From positions 126,323 to 190,322 of the forward strand of contig VXQT01000036.1 in the NCBI GenBank assembly GCA_009838915.1: 64,000 nt of DNA. The letters are read 5' to 3'. Of this stretch, positions 8,590 through 17,096 are shown piece by piece (the stretch's first letter is position 1; each line of letters starts with the position of its first letter). The DNA is from Chloroflexota bacterium (GTDB lineage Bacteria > Chloroflexota > Dehalococcoidia > Bin125). The position numbers were made by a program, and so were the translations under genes. Under the pieces are notes generated by a model. It searched no databases. It was not told where the DNA came from and was given only the letters and a program-made list of their open reading frames with translations.

Positions 8590-9459
8590 TCAGTCGTTGA
8601 GCGCGCGTTCGAGACCGGCTAGCCGCTCAGCGCGGCGCGTGGCGCTGCGACCGCGCCTCGACTCAACCACACCCCAGAGCAATGTCAGAGCGAACACGGC
8701 CGCCTGCACCAGCACGACCGTCGCGCCTGATGACACGTCCACGAACCAGGAGACGTAGACGCCGATGAAGCCGGTCGCCGCGCCGATGGCAATGGAGATT
8801 AGGAACATGCGCGGGAAGGAATCGGTCAGCATGCGGGCGACGACCGGGGGGATCACCAACGCCGCCGCGATCAAGGTCACGCCCAGGACCTGCAGCGCCG
8901 CGACCACCGTTGCCGCGAGGACCAGCGAGAAGATCGCCTCAACCCAGCGCACGGGGATGCCGTACGAGGTGGCGACATCCTGATCGAAGGTGATAAACAC
9001 CAGCTGCTTCCAGAAGAGGAAGAGTACGACGGATATCAGCAGGACCATACCGACGGTCATCCACAGGTCCTGTGAGGTGATGCCCAGGATTTCTCCGAAG
9101 AGCGCAGCCTCAAAGTCTCGGGTAAAGCTCCTGGCGCGGGAGATCACGGCGATGCCGATGGCGAAGGCGGCGGTCGTGATGATCCCGATCGCAGCGTCGC
9201 CGCCGATCTGCCGCCGTCGCGCCGCCTGGTTGATCAGGAAGACCGAGAAGGCGCCCCAGATGCTTGCGCCGAGAAAGAAGTTGATGCCCAGGGTGAATGA
9301 AACCACCGCCCCGCCAAAGATGCTGTGCGCGAGCCCGTGACCGATGTAGGCAAGCCGCCGCAGGATCACAAAGACGCCCACGGCGGCGGTCACGCCGCCG
9401 ACGAGCGCGGCGGCGACCATGGCGCGCTGCATGAAGCCGAACTCGAACGGCTCAAGCAT
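8590..9459 (-). CDS. znuB: Metal ABC transporter permease (ZnuB/MntB family)
   Basis: 289-aa polytopic permease of the ABC-3 family for Zn2+ or Mn2+ import. Family marks include MQRAMVAAALVGGVTAAVGVFVI at the N-terminus (shown here in part), YIGHGLAHSIFGGAV and LLISAALVIPPVVARML-like helices near residue 200. At least eight hydrophobic segments are seen. It overlaps znuC by 8 bp and lies in the order znuA-znuC-znuB. Whether the metal is zinc, manganese or iron is not settled by the permease. Confidence 0.92.
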   Translation of the reverse strand: MLEPFEFGFMQRAMVAAALVGGVTAAVGVFVILRRLAYIGHGLAHSIFGGAVVSFTLGINFFLGASIWGAFSVFLINQAARRRQIGGDAAIGIITTAAFAIGIAVISRARSFTRDFEAALFGEILGITSQDLWMTVGMVLLISVVLFLFWKQLVFITFDQDVATSYGIPVRWVEAIFSLVLAATVVAALQVLGVTLIAAALVIPPVVARMLTDSFPRMFLISIAIGAATGFIGVYVSWFVDVSSGATVVLVQAAVFALTLLWGVVESRRGRSATRRAERLAGLERALND

Positions 9460-10294
9460 CGTCGTGGTCCGGCGCGGCGATCACCTCGACCTCGCCTAAC
9501 GGCAGGGCATCGCCCTCGTGCGCGCCCGGCGCTTCCTCTGGGACCGGCAGCACATAAGTCTCATGACCGCTGCGTACGACCAGCATCGGCTGACCATAGG
9601 CGCGTTCGAGTACGTCGGGTTGCAGCACCTCGGAGGGCGGACCGTCGGCCAGCACGGTTTCTTCGCCGAGCGCGATCAGGCGTGGCAGGTGCGAGGCGAC
9701 GCCGTTGAGGTCATGCGTGGTCAGCACCACAGTGACGCCCGCCGCGTTCAACTCAACCAGTTGGTGGAGGATTTCATGGCGGGTCTTGATATCGACGCCT
9801 GAGGTCGGTTCGTCCAGCAAAAGCAGATCCGGCGATCCGACCAGCGCCCGTCCCAGAAAGGACCGCTGCTGTTGGCCTCCAGACAGGGCGCGGATGGCCC
9901 GGTGTGCGAACTCGGCAATGCCGAGCTGCTCCATCACTTCGTGCGCTCGGGCATGGTCGGATCGAGTGACCCAGGGCAGCCAGCGCCGGGTCCGCCATCG
10001 CCCGAGCAGCACCACCTGCTCGACGGTGATCGGAAAGTTCCAATCGACCGTCTCGACCTGGGGTACGTATCCGACTCGCGTGTTGTCGGCGACCAAGGCT
10101 TCGCCGGCGTAGATTTCGGTTTGGCCCAGCAGTGCACGCAGGAGCGTCGTCTTGCCGCTTCCGCTGGGTCCGACTATGCCGATCAGCTCGCCCGGCTCGA
10201 TGCGCAGGTTGACATCGCGCAAGGCGACGAGTCCCTCATAGCCCAGAGCCACGCCGTCCAACCGAACCAGTTCGTTTACTCCGATGGTCGCCAC
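9452..10294 (-). CDS. znuC: Metal ABC transporter ATP-binding protein (ZnuC/MntB type)
   Basis: 280-aa ATPase. Walker A GPSGSGKT is at residues 42-49, the signature LSGGQQQRSFLGRALV near 143-158, Walker B LLLLDEPTSGVD, and the H-loop VVLTTHDLNGVASH. The Q-loop segment VGYVPQVETVDWNFPITVEQVVLLGR is distinctive of the zinc/manganese ABC-3 ATPases. It starts at a GTG inside the end of znuA (19-bp overlap), so the three genes are tightly coupled. The C-terminal ~50 residues are acidic and rich in Pro/Glu with a terminal DHDDA, possibly metal-binding. Confidence 0.93.
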   Translation of the reverse strand: MATIGVNELVRLDGVALGYEGLVALRDVNLRIEPGELIGIVGPSGSGKTTLLRALLGQTEIYAGEALVADNTRVGYVPQVETVDWNFPITVEQVVLLGRWRTRRWLPWVTRSDHARAHEVMEQLGIAEFAHRAIRALSGGQQQRSFLGRALVGSPDLLLLDEPTSGVDIKTRHEILHQLVELNAAGVTVVLTTHDLNGVASHLPRLIALGEETVLADGPPSEVLQPDVLERAYGQPMLVVRSGHETYVLPVPEEAPGAHEGDALPLGEVEVIAAPDHDDA

Positions 10295-11265
10295 GTGCTG
10301 CCTACATCAAAGCCGTCCAGGGCGGAGGCGTCGCCGCCGAGCGCCGTGACCATGGTGCGGACGTTTTCGACCATCATCGCGACCAGGGTGTTCTCCGCGT
10401 CGCCGGGTTCTCCGGGCAAGTCGTCGTCGGACAGGGTAGAGACTTGCACGGCCCCGGCTTCCTCGGCGATTGTGTCCAGCACTTCGGAGGGAAACACCTC
10501 CGACCCGAAAATGGCGGGCACGCCGGCCGCTTGCACCTGTGCGATCAGGTCCGCGACTTCGCGCGGCGACGGCTCGGAGAAGTCAGACGGTTGCACTGCG
10601 CCGATCACTTCCAGTCCGTAACGCGGCGCGAAGTAAGGGAAGGAGTCGTGATAGGTGATCAGCTTGCGATGCGCCTCGGGAATCGTCTGCGTCACCGTCG
10701 CGATCACCTCATCCAGCTCCCACAGCCGCTCAATGAAACGCTCGGCATTGGCTTTGTAGTACTCCTCGCCGTCCGGATCGACCTTCGATAGCTCTGCCCG
10801 CACGATCTCGGCATATTTGACCGCCTGGTCCGGCGCAGTCCAGAGATGCGGATTTGGGTTGCCACCTTCCTCCGGGAAGGAGAAGTCGAAGACGTACTCG
10901 TCGGGCGAGACGGCCAGGTCCCCCAGGAGCACGATCGGCGTGTCCTCCGAGGCATTGGCTTCGGCCAGCTCCAACGTCGGCAACTCGAGGTTGAGGCCGT
11001 TGATGATGATCAGGTCGGCACTCTCAATCTCCCCGACCGCTGACGGCGAGGGATCAAAGGTGTGGCTGTTGGTGCCTTCCGGAACCAGGGCAATCACGGA
11101 GATGCGGTCGCCGCCAACCTCTTCGATGATGTTCCGAAGCGGCGCAACCGTCGTGACAACGAGGAGCTCATCGGACTCCGCATCGTCGGAACATGCTGCG
11201 GCGCCGAACAGCAGTAGGACGGCGCAGAGTACGACAGCAGGCCGGCGAACGTCGAAACCCATCAT
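10276..11265 (-). CDS. znuA: Metal ABC transporter substrate-binding lipoprotein (ZnuA type)
   Basis: 329-aa extracytoplasmic solute-binding lipoprotein of the cluster A-I family. The signal peptide ends in a lipobox GAAAC with Cys25 as acylation site. Metal-binding segments are EGTNSHTFDPSPSAV (His of the first site), NPHLWTAPDQAVKYAEIV (second), KLITYHDSFPYFAPRYGL (third) and the late Asp/Glu region. No long His-rich loop as in proteobacterial ZnuA is present, so Mn2+ is possible. The ATG at 11265 has GGAGAT upstream. A perfect palindrome lies 51 bp upstream of the start and is a likely Zur/MntR-type operator. Confidence 0.92.
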   Translation of the reverse strand: MMGFDVRRPAVVLCAVLLLFGAAACSDDAESDELLVVTTVAPLRNIIEEVGGDRISVIALVPEGTNSHTFDPSPSAVGEIESADLIIINGLNLELPTLELAEANASEDTPIVLLGDLAVSPDEYVFDFSFPEEGGNPNPHLWTAPDQAVKYAEIVRAELSKVDPDGEEYYKANAERFIERLWELDEVIATVTQTIPEAHRKLITYHDSFPYFAPRYGLEVIGAVQPSDFSEPSPREVADLIAQVQAAGVPAIFGSEVFPSEVLDTIAEEAGAVQVSTLSDDDLPGEPGDAENTLVAMMVENVRTMVTALGGDASALDGFDVGSTWRPSE

Positions 11266-11315
11266 GATCTGATCTCCGTGACAAGCGCGAGGTCAGACTA
11301 TGGGGACTCGACCTT

Positions 11316-11335
11316 TATTGCAATCAGTTGCAATA
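11316..11335. promoter_or_regulatory. Palindromic operator upstream of znuA
   Basis: TATTGCAA-TCAG-TTGCAATA: perfect 8-bp arms around a 4-bp spacer, AT-rich in an otherwise GC-rich region, in the 88-bp gap between znuA and the upstream SDR gene. Position and symmetry suit a dimeric metal sensor of the Fur/Zur or DtxR/MntR family repressing znuACB. The regulator is not in the window. Confidence 0.7.
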
Positions 11336-11353
11336 GGTCGTTGCTTCCTGCGA

Positions 11354-12331
11354 TCAGACGAGGCCGGGACGGATGCTGTTACGAGGGAAGCCTCCTGCGC
11401 CGAGGGTGTGCGGCCAGAGGTCGAAGAGCGTGTCCATGTCGATCTTGTTGTCGTCGAAGTGCAGGTAACGCTCAAGCACCGGTTCCGAGAACAACGAGAT
11501 GCGGTGTCCGCTCGCGCCGAAGATGCGTCCGTTGGCCGCGTCGGACTGATCCGAGGCGAGCCAGGCCACAATCGGCGCAACGTTCTTGGGGTCGCGCGCC
11601 GTGCCGGCGGCCGACTCGGACGGCGCCGGCTCGGAGGCGTCAACGCCGCGCCCGCGGTCGGTCATGCGTGTCGATGCGCCCGGGGCGATGCAGTTCGTGG
11701 TCACGCCGTAGCGTCCCAGCGCGCCGACGTTGGAGCGCATCAGCCCGAGCTTGGCGGCGTGGGCGGCGGAGTAGTTGGGTTGACCGGCCGCGCCGCGGAT
11801 ACCGGCGTCGGAGGTGAAGTAGATGATCCGCCGCTGCGCCCCGTCGCGGTTGGCGCGCCAGTAGATCGAGGCGAACTTGGTTGGCGCGAAGCAGCCCTTG
11901 AGATGAGCGCGGACGAGGCCGTCCCACTCGTCCTCGGTCATGTTGAAGATCATCCGCTCACGCAGGATGCCGTGCGCGCAGACGAGCACGTCGAGTCCGC
12001 CGAACTCGTCAATCGCGGTCTGGACCATGCGCTCGGCCGTGTCCATGTCGGCAACGTCTCCGACGAACGGCACGGCCTCGCCGCCCGCGGCACGGACTTC
12101 GTCGACGATCGCCTCGACCTTCGAGGCATCCATGCCGAATCGACCCTCGACATCGAAGCCGGTGTCGGCGACGACGATCTTCGCCCCCTGCTCGCCGAAG
12201 ACGCGGCAGAGGTTGGAGCCGATGCCGCCGGCACCGCCGGTGATGATGCAGATCCGGCCTTCGAGGTGTTTCACTTTCTGGTCGCTCCTTCCGACGAAAG
12301 GAGGCGTGTTGTCGGAATCCGGAGTAGTCAT
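11354..12331 (-). CDS. SDR-family oxidoreductase with modified catalytic motif (copy 1)
   Basis: 325-aa Rossmann-fold short-chain dehydrogenase/reductase. The NAD(P)-binding motif TGGAGGIG is at 31-38, CAHG (in place of NNAG) at 119-122 and the catalytic Ser in YFTS at 174. The active-site Tyr187 is in NYSAAHAAKLG: ungapped comparison with MFE-2-type SDRs (NYSAAK) puts His191 where the catalytic Lys normally stands, with Lys194 three residues later. A long C-terminal extension (about 75 residues) follows. It is a tandem paralogue of the next gene upstream, separated by 42 bp, with the same substitution. The substrate is unknown; acyl-CoA or steroid-like hydroxy compounds are possible by similarity to the MFE-2 branch. 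Confidence 0.85.
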   Translation of the reverse strand: MTTPDSDNTPPFVGRSDQKVKHLEGRICIITGGAGGIGSNLCRVFGEQGAKIVVADTGFDVEGRFGMDASKVEAIVDEVRAAGGEAVPFVGDVADMDTAERMVQTAIDEFGGLDVLVCAHGILRERMIFNMTEDEWDGLVRAHLKGCFAPTKFASIYWRANRDGAQRRIIYFTSDAGIRGAAGQPNYSAAHAAKLGLMRSNVGALGRYGVTTNCIAPGASTRMTDRGRGVDASEPAPSESAAGTARDPKNVAPIVAWLASDQSDAANGRIFGASGHRISLFSEPVLERYLHFDDNKIDMDTLFDLWPHTLGAGGFPRNSIRPGLV

Positions 12332-12373
12332 CGTGATCTGCCTTGCGCGGTGTAGGGGAGGTCTCCGTATCGG

Positions 12374-13288
12374 CTAAGGGAACTGCCGGGGAGGCGGCCC
12401 CATGCCCTGAAGTTCAAACGTCATCGGGATCAGGTCGAAGAGCGTGTCGATGTCCCAGTACGGATCGACATTCCAGATCGTCTGCTCCCATTCGGGTTCC
12501 TTCCAAATGGTGAGGCGCCCACCGGTCGTGCCGACGACGCGCCCGCTGATATCGGCCGAAGCGTCGGAGGCGAGATAGGTGACGACGGGAGTGACGTTGC
12601 CCGGGTCCATCATCGTGCCCGCGGCCCGGAGGCTGGGCGCGTCGGCGCTCTGGTCGACTTCGCGGCCGCGGTCGGTCATCCGCGTCGAGGCGGCAGGCGA
12701 AATGCAGTTGGAGGTGACGCCGTAACGCTCAAGCGCCTCGGCGTTGGAGAGCGACAGGCCTATCTTGCCGGCATGGGCCGCAGAGTAGTTGGGCTGTCCG
12801 GCTTCGCCGCGCACACCCGCGGAAGAGGTGAAGTAGATGATCCGGCGGTTGCCCTTGTCGCGGTTGGCGCGCCAGTGGATCGCCGCGAACTTGGTCGGCG
12901 CAAAACAGCCCTTGAGGTGAATGCGGACCAGCTCGTCCCACTCCTCCTCGGTCATGTTGAACACCATCCGCTCGCGCAGGATGCCGTGGGCGCAGCAGAG
13001 GATATCGAGGTCGCCGAAGGTGTCGATCGCAGTCTGCACGGCGCGCTCAGCGGTGTCCATGTCGGCGATGTCGCCGGCGACGGCGACGGCCTGCCCGCCG
13101 TTGACAATGATGTCGTCAACGACCGCCTGGACCTTTGAAGGGTCCATGCCGGCGCGGCCTTCGACATCGAAGCCGGTGTCGCAGGCGACGACCGCCGCTC
13201 CCTGCTCGGCAAAGACCTTGCAGATCTGCGAACCCATGCCACCGGCGCCGCCCGTGACCAGCGCCACCTTGCCATCGAGGTGTCCCAT
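12374..13288 (-). CDS. SDR-family oxidoreductase with modified catalytic motif (copy 2)
   Basis: 304-aa paralogue of the downstream SDR gene. TGGAGGMG is at 12-19, CAHG at 99-102, Ser154/155 in YFTSS, Tyr168, and again His172 at the usual Lys position with Lys175 three residues on (NYSAAHAGKIG). The two proteins share long segments such as GILRERM(I/V)FNMTE and LKGCFAPTKFA. The ATG at 13288 follows GGGGAC and gives a normal SDR N-terminus; a longer frame to 13372 adds an unconserved Arg-rich leader and was not used. The pair probably arose by local duplication and may form a hetero-oligomer. Confidence 0.85.
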   Translation of the reverse strand: MGHLDGKVALVTGGAGGMGSQICKVFAEQGAAVVACDTGFDVEGRAGMDPSKVQAVVDDIIVNGGQAVAVAGDIADMDTAERAVQTAIDTFGDLDILCCAHGILRERMVFNMTEEEWDELVRIHLKGCFAPTKFAAIHWRANRDKGNRRIIYFTSSAGVRGEAGQPNYSAAHAGKIGLSLSNAEALERYGVTSNCISPAASTRMTDRGREVDQSADAPSLRAAGTMMDPGNVTPVVTYLASDASADISGRVVGTTGGRLTIWKEPEWEQTIWNVDPYWDIDTLFDLIPMTFELQGMGPPPRQFP

Positions 13289-13375
13289 ATCGTCCCCAAT
13301 CCCTCTGCGCGAGATACGGAACGAGGCTAGGCGCGGTCGACGGGCAGGGTCAATGCAACAGGGATTCCGCATCCG

Positions 13376-14068
13376 TCACTTCTGATAGAGGCTCCAACTT
13401 GCCGCATATGTCGTCAGGCCCAGTTTGCGCGCCACAGCCAGCGACGCAGTGTTCTCCCACGAGGTGCTGTACAGCGGCGTCCGACCCGACTCTCGAACTG
13501 CGATCGCCCATGCGGCGGTGACCCGTTCGGCCAGACCCTGCCCGCGAAACGGCTCAGCCGTCTCCAGGCTCGCCTCCGCCGCCTCGCCGGTCCGCCGGGC
13601 ACATGCGCACAGGCTCACGGCGTGCCCATCGACCATGACCGCAGCCATCGGCGTGCGGCCAGATATCTCCTCGGCGGTCCAACCCGGGAAGTGACGCTGC
13701 AACACTCGCACGTCGTCGATCAGGATGACGCCTTCGGGCGCGTCGATCCGATCGGGAAACTCCAGCGCCGGCCCTGAGACCAGAACACCACCAAGAAGCG
13801 CGCGGTAGCGCTCGGCGAAGCGCGGCGGATCACGCCACTCCTCGAGCGGCGGTTCCCGCCCCGCCAGCAAATCCAGCTGCTCGGCAAGCCCAGGAGCGAC
13901 GCGCGATCCGACCGCCCAGACTCGCTTCGAGAGACCGCGAATCAGCGTGAGCGATGGCCCATCCGTCGGTTGCGGCTCCAGCGTCGATTCGGTCCGCCCG
14001 GCCGCATCGAAGAGATACAACGTGCGTAGATGTAGCGAGGGTGTTCCGTTCAAGACTTGCTCAGCCAC
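13376..14068 (-). CDS. GNAT-family N-acetyltransferase
   Basis: 230-aa protein with a C-terminal GNAT fold: the acetyl-CoA-binding motif A is FRGQGLAERVTAAWA (Q/RxxGxG/A type), preceded by an acidic beta-strand (EASLETAEPF) and followed by LYSTSWENTASLAVARKLGL, the usual motif B. The N-terminal ~120 residues resemble the degenerate first half of two-domain GNATs (LFDAAGRTESTLEPQP, RVWAVGSRVAPGLAEQLDLL). The substrate is unknown. Its start overlaps the hpaB-like gene by 19 bp, so it is probably translated with it. Confidence 0.85.
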   Translation of the reverse strand: MAEQVLNGTPSLHLRTLYLFDAAGRTESTLEPQPTDGPSLTLIRGLSKRVWAVGSRVAPGLAEQLDLLAGREPPLEEWRDPPRFAERYRALLGGVLVSGPALEFPDRIDAPEGVILIDDVRVLQRHFPGWTAEEISGRTPMAAVMVDGHAVSLCACARRTGEAAEASLETAEPFRGQGLAERVTAAWAIAVRESGRTPLYSTSWENTASLAVARKLGLTTYAASWSLYQK

Positions 14069-15522
14069 TCGGGATCAAGCAGCCGCCTCACCATCTCGAC
14101 AGCCTCGGCCTTGTCGAAGCGTTGGTAGGAGTTGGCCTTGGACAGCTGCTGGTCGCCGAAGAAGAAGCGTTCGTAGAGCTCCTGGCGGCCGGCAAGAGAA
14201 GTGCCGACGACGTCCCATGCGAGACGGAAGAGCGGCACTTTCTCGATGCCCTCCTCGGTCATGTCGGCGGCGCCCTTGAAGTAGCGCTCGACAGACGGAC
14301 CGACGGCCTCGGTCACGGCTTCCATGTTTGCTTCGGACGGTGCAGCCATAAAGTTGCTGCCGCCGATCTGCTTGATGTGGTCGATGATCTGGACGTAGTA
14401 CTCGGGGTACAGGCGCAGGCCGGCGGTGATGGCGTTGGCGTTGCAGTACCACACGCCGTTCGCCGGATTCTCCACAGATCCTTCAACCGCTGCGATGGCG
14501 ATTGATTCGAGCGTCTGCAACATCGTCACGATCTCGCCGAGCCGGATTTGCACGTTGACGAACGAGTTGGTCTGGGCCGACTCGGCGAGTAGGTGGGCGA
14601 GACCGAGCAGAAAGCGGGTCTTGGCGACGTTCTTGACGATCACATGATGACCCAACGACTCCTGAAACTGCATGGCCAGGAGCGCCGCGTTGTGAACCTG
14701 CTCATCCTGGAAGTCAAAGACGTGCTCCCAGGGCACCTCGACATCGTCGAACACGGCGACAGTATCGATCTCCTCGAAGCGGCTGGAGACTGGATAGTCG
14801 CGGCGTGAGCGGTCGGGGTCGAACGAGTCGCGGCAGACCCAGTGCAGGCCCGGCGCATCGACCGGAATCGTGAAGCCGAGCGCGTACTTGAGCTCGGCCT
14901 CGCCCTTGATGATCGGCAGACCGAAGGATACGTTTTCGTCGCAGAACGGCGCTAGCGTTCCCAGTACTCTCGAGCCGCGCACGATCACGCCATCGGAAGT
15001 GCGCTTCACTACCCCGGCGTTGAGATATGGTTCTTGCTCGCCGAGCGGCGTCTTGCGGTCGATCTGCGGAGTGACGAACGTATGGGTCAGGCAGACATCG
15101 TTGCGGCGGCAATGGTCGAGAATGTGCTCGGCGTGCTCGCCGAGCTCCGGTTTGCTCTGTCCCCAGTGATGGCTGGCCGCGGCGACGCCTGCCATGGCCG
15201 CATTCATGTAGTCGGGCGCGCGGCCGAGTTGTCCGCCGGTGTGTTCGGCCCAGGCCGCGTAGGCGGCCGTGCGTTTGCGTAGGTCGTCCTTCGAGCGCGG
15301 GATCTTGAATGAGCGGTGGGAGCGTTCGCCGTCCTCATCCTCGTAGGCAACGATCTCGCGATTGGCGGGATCGCACTGGAAGTCGTAATACGCGGCAATC
15401 GTGCGGGCGGCGTTGGCAAAGCCGGGCGCAGTGGTGACATCCTTCACCAGCGCGCCGTTGTGCCAGATACGCCGTTGATCCTTCAACCCGGCCAGGTAGG
15501 CCGCGCCGTCGCGCATAGCCAT
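14050..15522 (-). CDS. hpaB: 4-hydroxyphenylacetate 3-monooxygenase, oxygenase component (HpaB family)
   Basis: 490-aa flavin-dependent hydroxylase of the HpaB/PvcC family, within the usual 480-520. The N-terminus MAMRDGAAYLAGLKDQRRIW and PEYVDQI-like C-terminal helices fit the family; the FAD/substrate regions TFVTPQIDRKT, GVIVRGSRVLGTLAP and VPWEHVFDF are clear. Enzymes of this family use FADH2 from a separate reductase (HpaC); no reductase is in the window. The gene is 12 bp downstream of a VOC-family gene resembling extradiol dioxygenases, a pairing that fits ortho-hydroxylation of a phenol followed by ring cleavage. Related members act on chlorophenols or serve secondary metabolism, so the substrate is open. 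Confidence 0.88.
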   Translation of the reverse strand: MAMRDGAAYLAGLKDQRRIWHNGALVKDVTTAPGFANAARTIAAYYDFQCDPANREIVAYEDEDGERSHRSFKIPRSKDDLRKRTAAYAAWAEHTGGQLGRAPDYMNAAMAGVAAASHHWGQSKPELGEHAEHILDHCRRNDVCLTHTFVTPQIDRKTPLGEQEPYLNAGVVKRTSDGVIVRGSRVLGTLAPFCDENVSFGLPIIKGEAELKYALGFTIPVDAPGLHWVCRDSFDPDRSRRDYPVSSRFEEIDTVAVFDDVEVPWEHVFDFQDEQVHNAALLAMQFQESLGHHVIVKNVAKTRFLLGLAHLLAESAQTNSFVNVQIRLGEIVTMLQTLESIAIAAVEGSVENPANGVWYCNANAITAGLRLYPEYYVQIIDHIKQIGGSNFMAAPSEANMEAVTEAVGPSVERYFKGAADMTEEGIEKVPLFRLAWDVVGTSLAGRQELYERFFFGDQQLSKANSYQRFDKAEAVEMVRRLLDPEWLSKS

Positions 15523-15534
15523 CCGTCGTCGGAC

Positions 15535-16092
15535 CTAGTCGCCGCTGGTGAAGGCGGGCGTGGGTTCGTCGACCAGCGCTTCTTCACCCTCGGTCGGCAG
15601 GACCTCGGCGTAGTTGAGCGCGCCGTCGATGTCGCCCTCCCAGTGCTCGCGCGGCAGCTCGTACAGGACTTCGATGCCGTGGCCGTCGGGGTCGTTGATA
15701 TAGACCGAGTGCGTCATCCCGTGGTTGATGCGCAGGTTGAACTTGACGCCCCTGGCCTGGAGGAAGGCAATCTGCTTCAACCAGGACTCGCGATCGGGAT
15801 AGTGGATGGCGAGGTGGTTGAGGCCGGGACGGCGCGGGGCCATCGACCAGTCGTCCGACTCTTCCGATTCGCCCATAATCTCGGCCAGCGCGAGGTCGTG
15901 GTGGCTCTCGGAAAGGCCGTTGTAGAAGCGCATCGTCATCCGACCGCCGCCCTCACGGGGCTTGAGCGATCCGATGTGGCGGAAGCCCATCACGTCAGTC
16001 CAGAACTCATGCGCCACGTCGATATCGCGCACGTTGAGGACAAGGTGATTGACGCCTACGGGAGTCATCGCGCGTGCGGGTGCGTCGCTCAT
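15535..16092 (-). CDS. VOC-family protein, extradiol-dioxygenase-like
   Basis: 185-aa vicinal oxygen chelate protein with two beta-alpha-beta-beta-beta modules: VGVNHLVLNVRDIDVAHEFW at the start and GLNHLAIHYPDRESWLKQ in the second half. Candidate metal ligands are the His of VNHLVL, the His in GMTHSVYIND and the Glu in HGIEVLYEL, the standard His-His-Glu set of catechol 2,3-dioxygenases and glyoxalases. The ATG at 16092 with GGAAGGA upstream is chosen over a longer frame to 16191. It sits directly before hpaB, so cleavage of a dihydroxylated aromatic product is a reasonable inference but is not demonstrated. Confidence 0.83.
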   Translation of the reverse strand: MSDAPARAMTPVGVNHLVLNVRDIDVAHEFWTDVMGFRHIGSLKPREGGGRMTMRFYNGLSESHHDLALAEIMGESEESDDWSMAPRRPGLNHLAIHYPDRESWLKQIAFLQARGVKFNLRINHGMTHSVYINDPDGHGIEVLYELPREHWEGDIDGALNYAEVLPTEGEEALVDEPTPAFTSGD

Positions 16093-16187
16093 CTTGCTGC
16101 ATCCTTCCGATCGTCGATCCGTCCATGCGTCTGTCCGCACAAGGTAACAAAGGAAGAAGATGTTGAAACGCGGGAGTGAACTGACAT

Positions 16188-17096
16188 TCACCGCAGGCGT
16201 TTGATCGCCTCCGTCATCGCCTCGCTCTCTGGACCGTCGCGGTCGGCGGCCGCAACGACCTCTCGGAAGCGACGCACCGTCTGTTGCAAACGAATCCGGC
16301 GGAACAGCGAGGCGTCAGCGACCGAACCGAGTGAGCCGTAATGCTCAACGATCCGCCAGCCCAGGTCCGCGCCGTAGGCGTCAACCAGGGCGGCGAAGTC
16401 GAGCGCCGGATCGGCCACGCGCACGCGCTGCCAGCTCGTCACGGCAGTCAGCTCACGGACGAGCGGATCGACCAGCAGGCATTCGGCGTCGATGCCGCCA
16501 TGAATCAGCGCCGGCTCGTGATTCCAGATCGACTGGTCGTCGAGAAATCGCGACCACCAGCGGCGGGCCCAGGTCATCTCGGACCAACTAAGCAAGGGCC
16601 TCAGCAAGGTCTGCGCACGGCGTGCGAGCGCCTCGTGCTCGTCGCGCCAGGAACGAAACGAGGCTGCGCCCAGGCTTCGGGCCCGCTCCACAGAGAAGCT
16701 GTGCAGCTCATGGAAGAAGCCTGCTAGCTCGCGGACCAGGCGCTCGCGATTCTGGTCGACGATCAGCTCGGGGTGAAGCGGGCGGCCTTCCGGTAGGCGA
16801 GCCGCGCGCCAGGATCGCGACCAGTCAACTCCGTCGCTGGAGACGTCCCAGAGCGGAATCGCGGGGCTTAGGAAGCCCCGCAGATGCGGCATCACTGCAG
16901 CCACGGCCGCGAGCTGCTCGGCGCCGCCCTCGGAGCGCGGAAAAAGCGCCTGCCACTCGTTCCATTCGACGACGACGATGTCGCCACCTGACTTGAGATC
17001 CAGCCTGAGCTGCTCAACCGAGAGTTCAGGGAATCGCCCCTGTAGTGCGAACGCGTACCTGGTTCGCAGGTCCGAGGCGACTACAGATTCGGGCAT
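16188..17096 (-). CDS. Aminoglycoside phosphotransferase-like protein, catalytic residues lost
   Basis: 302-aa protein with the APH/choline-kinase fold. The N-lobe pattern (GGDIVVVEWNEWQALFPRS) and HELHSFSVERA before the catalytic loop are typical. The catalytic loop, usually HGDxxxxN, reads HGGIDAEC at 199-206: the catalytic Asp is Gly201 and the metal-ligand Asn is Cys206. The later IDW motif is TSW at 220-222, so the second metal Asp is Ser221. The structural DPALDFA segment is kept. It probably does not phosphorylate by the standard mechanism. Start and stop overlap by one base with the upstream M23 peptidase gene. Confidence 0.72.
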   Translation of the reverse strand: MPESVVASDLRTRYAFALQGRFPELSVEQLRLDLKSGGDIVVVEWNEWQALFPRSEGGAEQLAAVAAVMPHLRGFLSPAIPLWDVSSDGVDWSRSWRAARLPEGRPLHPELIVDQNRERLVRELAGFFHELHSFSVERARSLGAASFRSWRDEHEALARRAQTLLRPLLSWSEMTWARRWWSRFLDDQSIWNHEPALIHGGIDAECLLVDPLVRELTAVTSWQRVRVADPALDFAALVDAYGADLGWRIVEHYGSLGSVADASLFRRIRLQQTVRRFREVVAAADRDGPESEAMTEAIKRLR

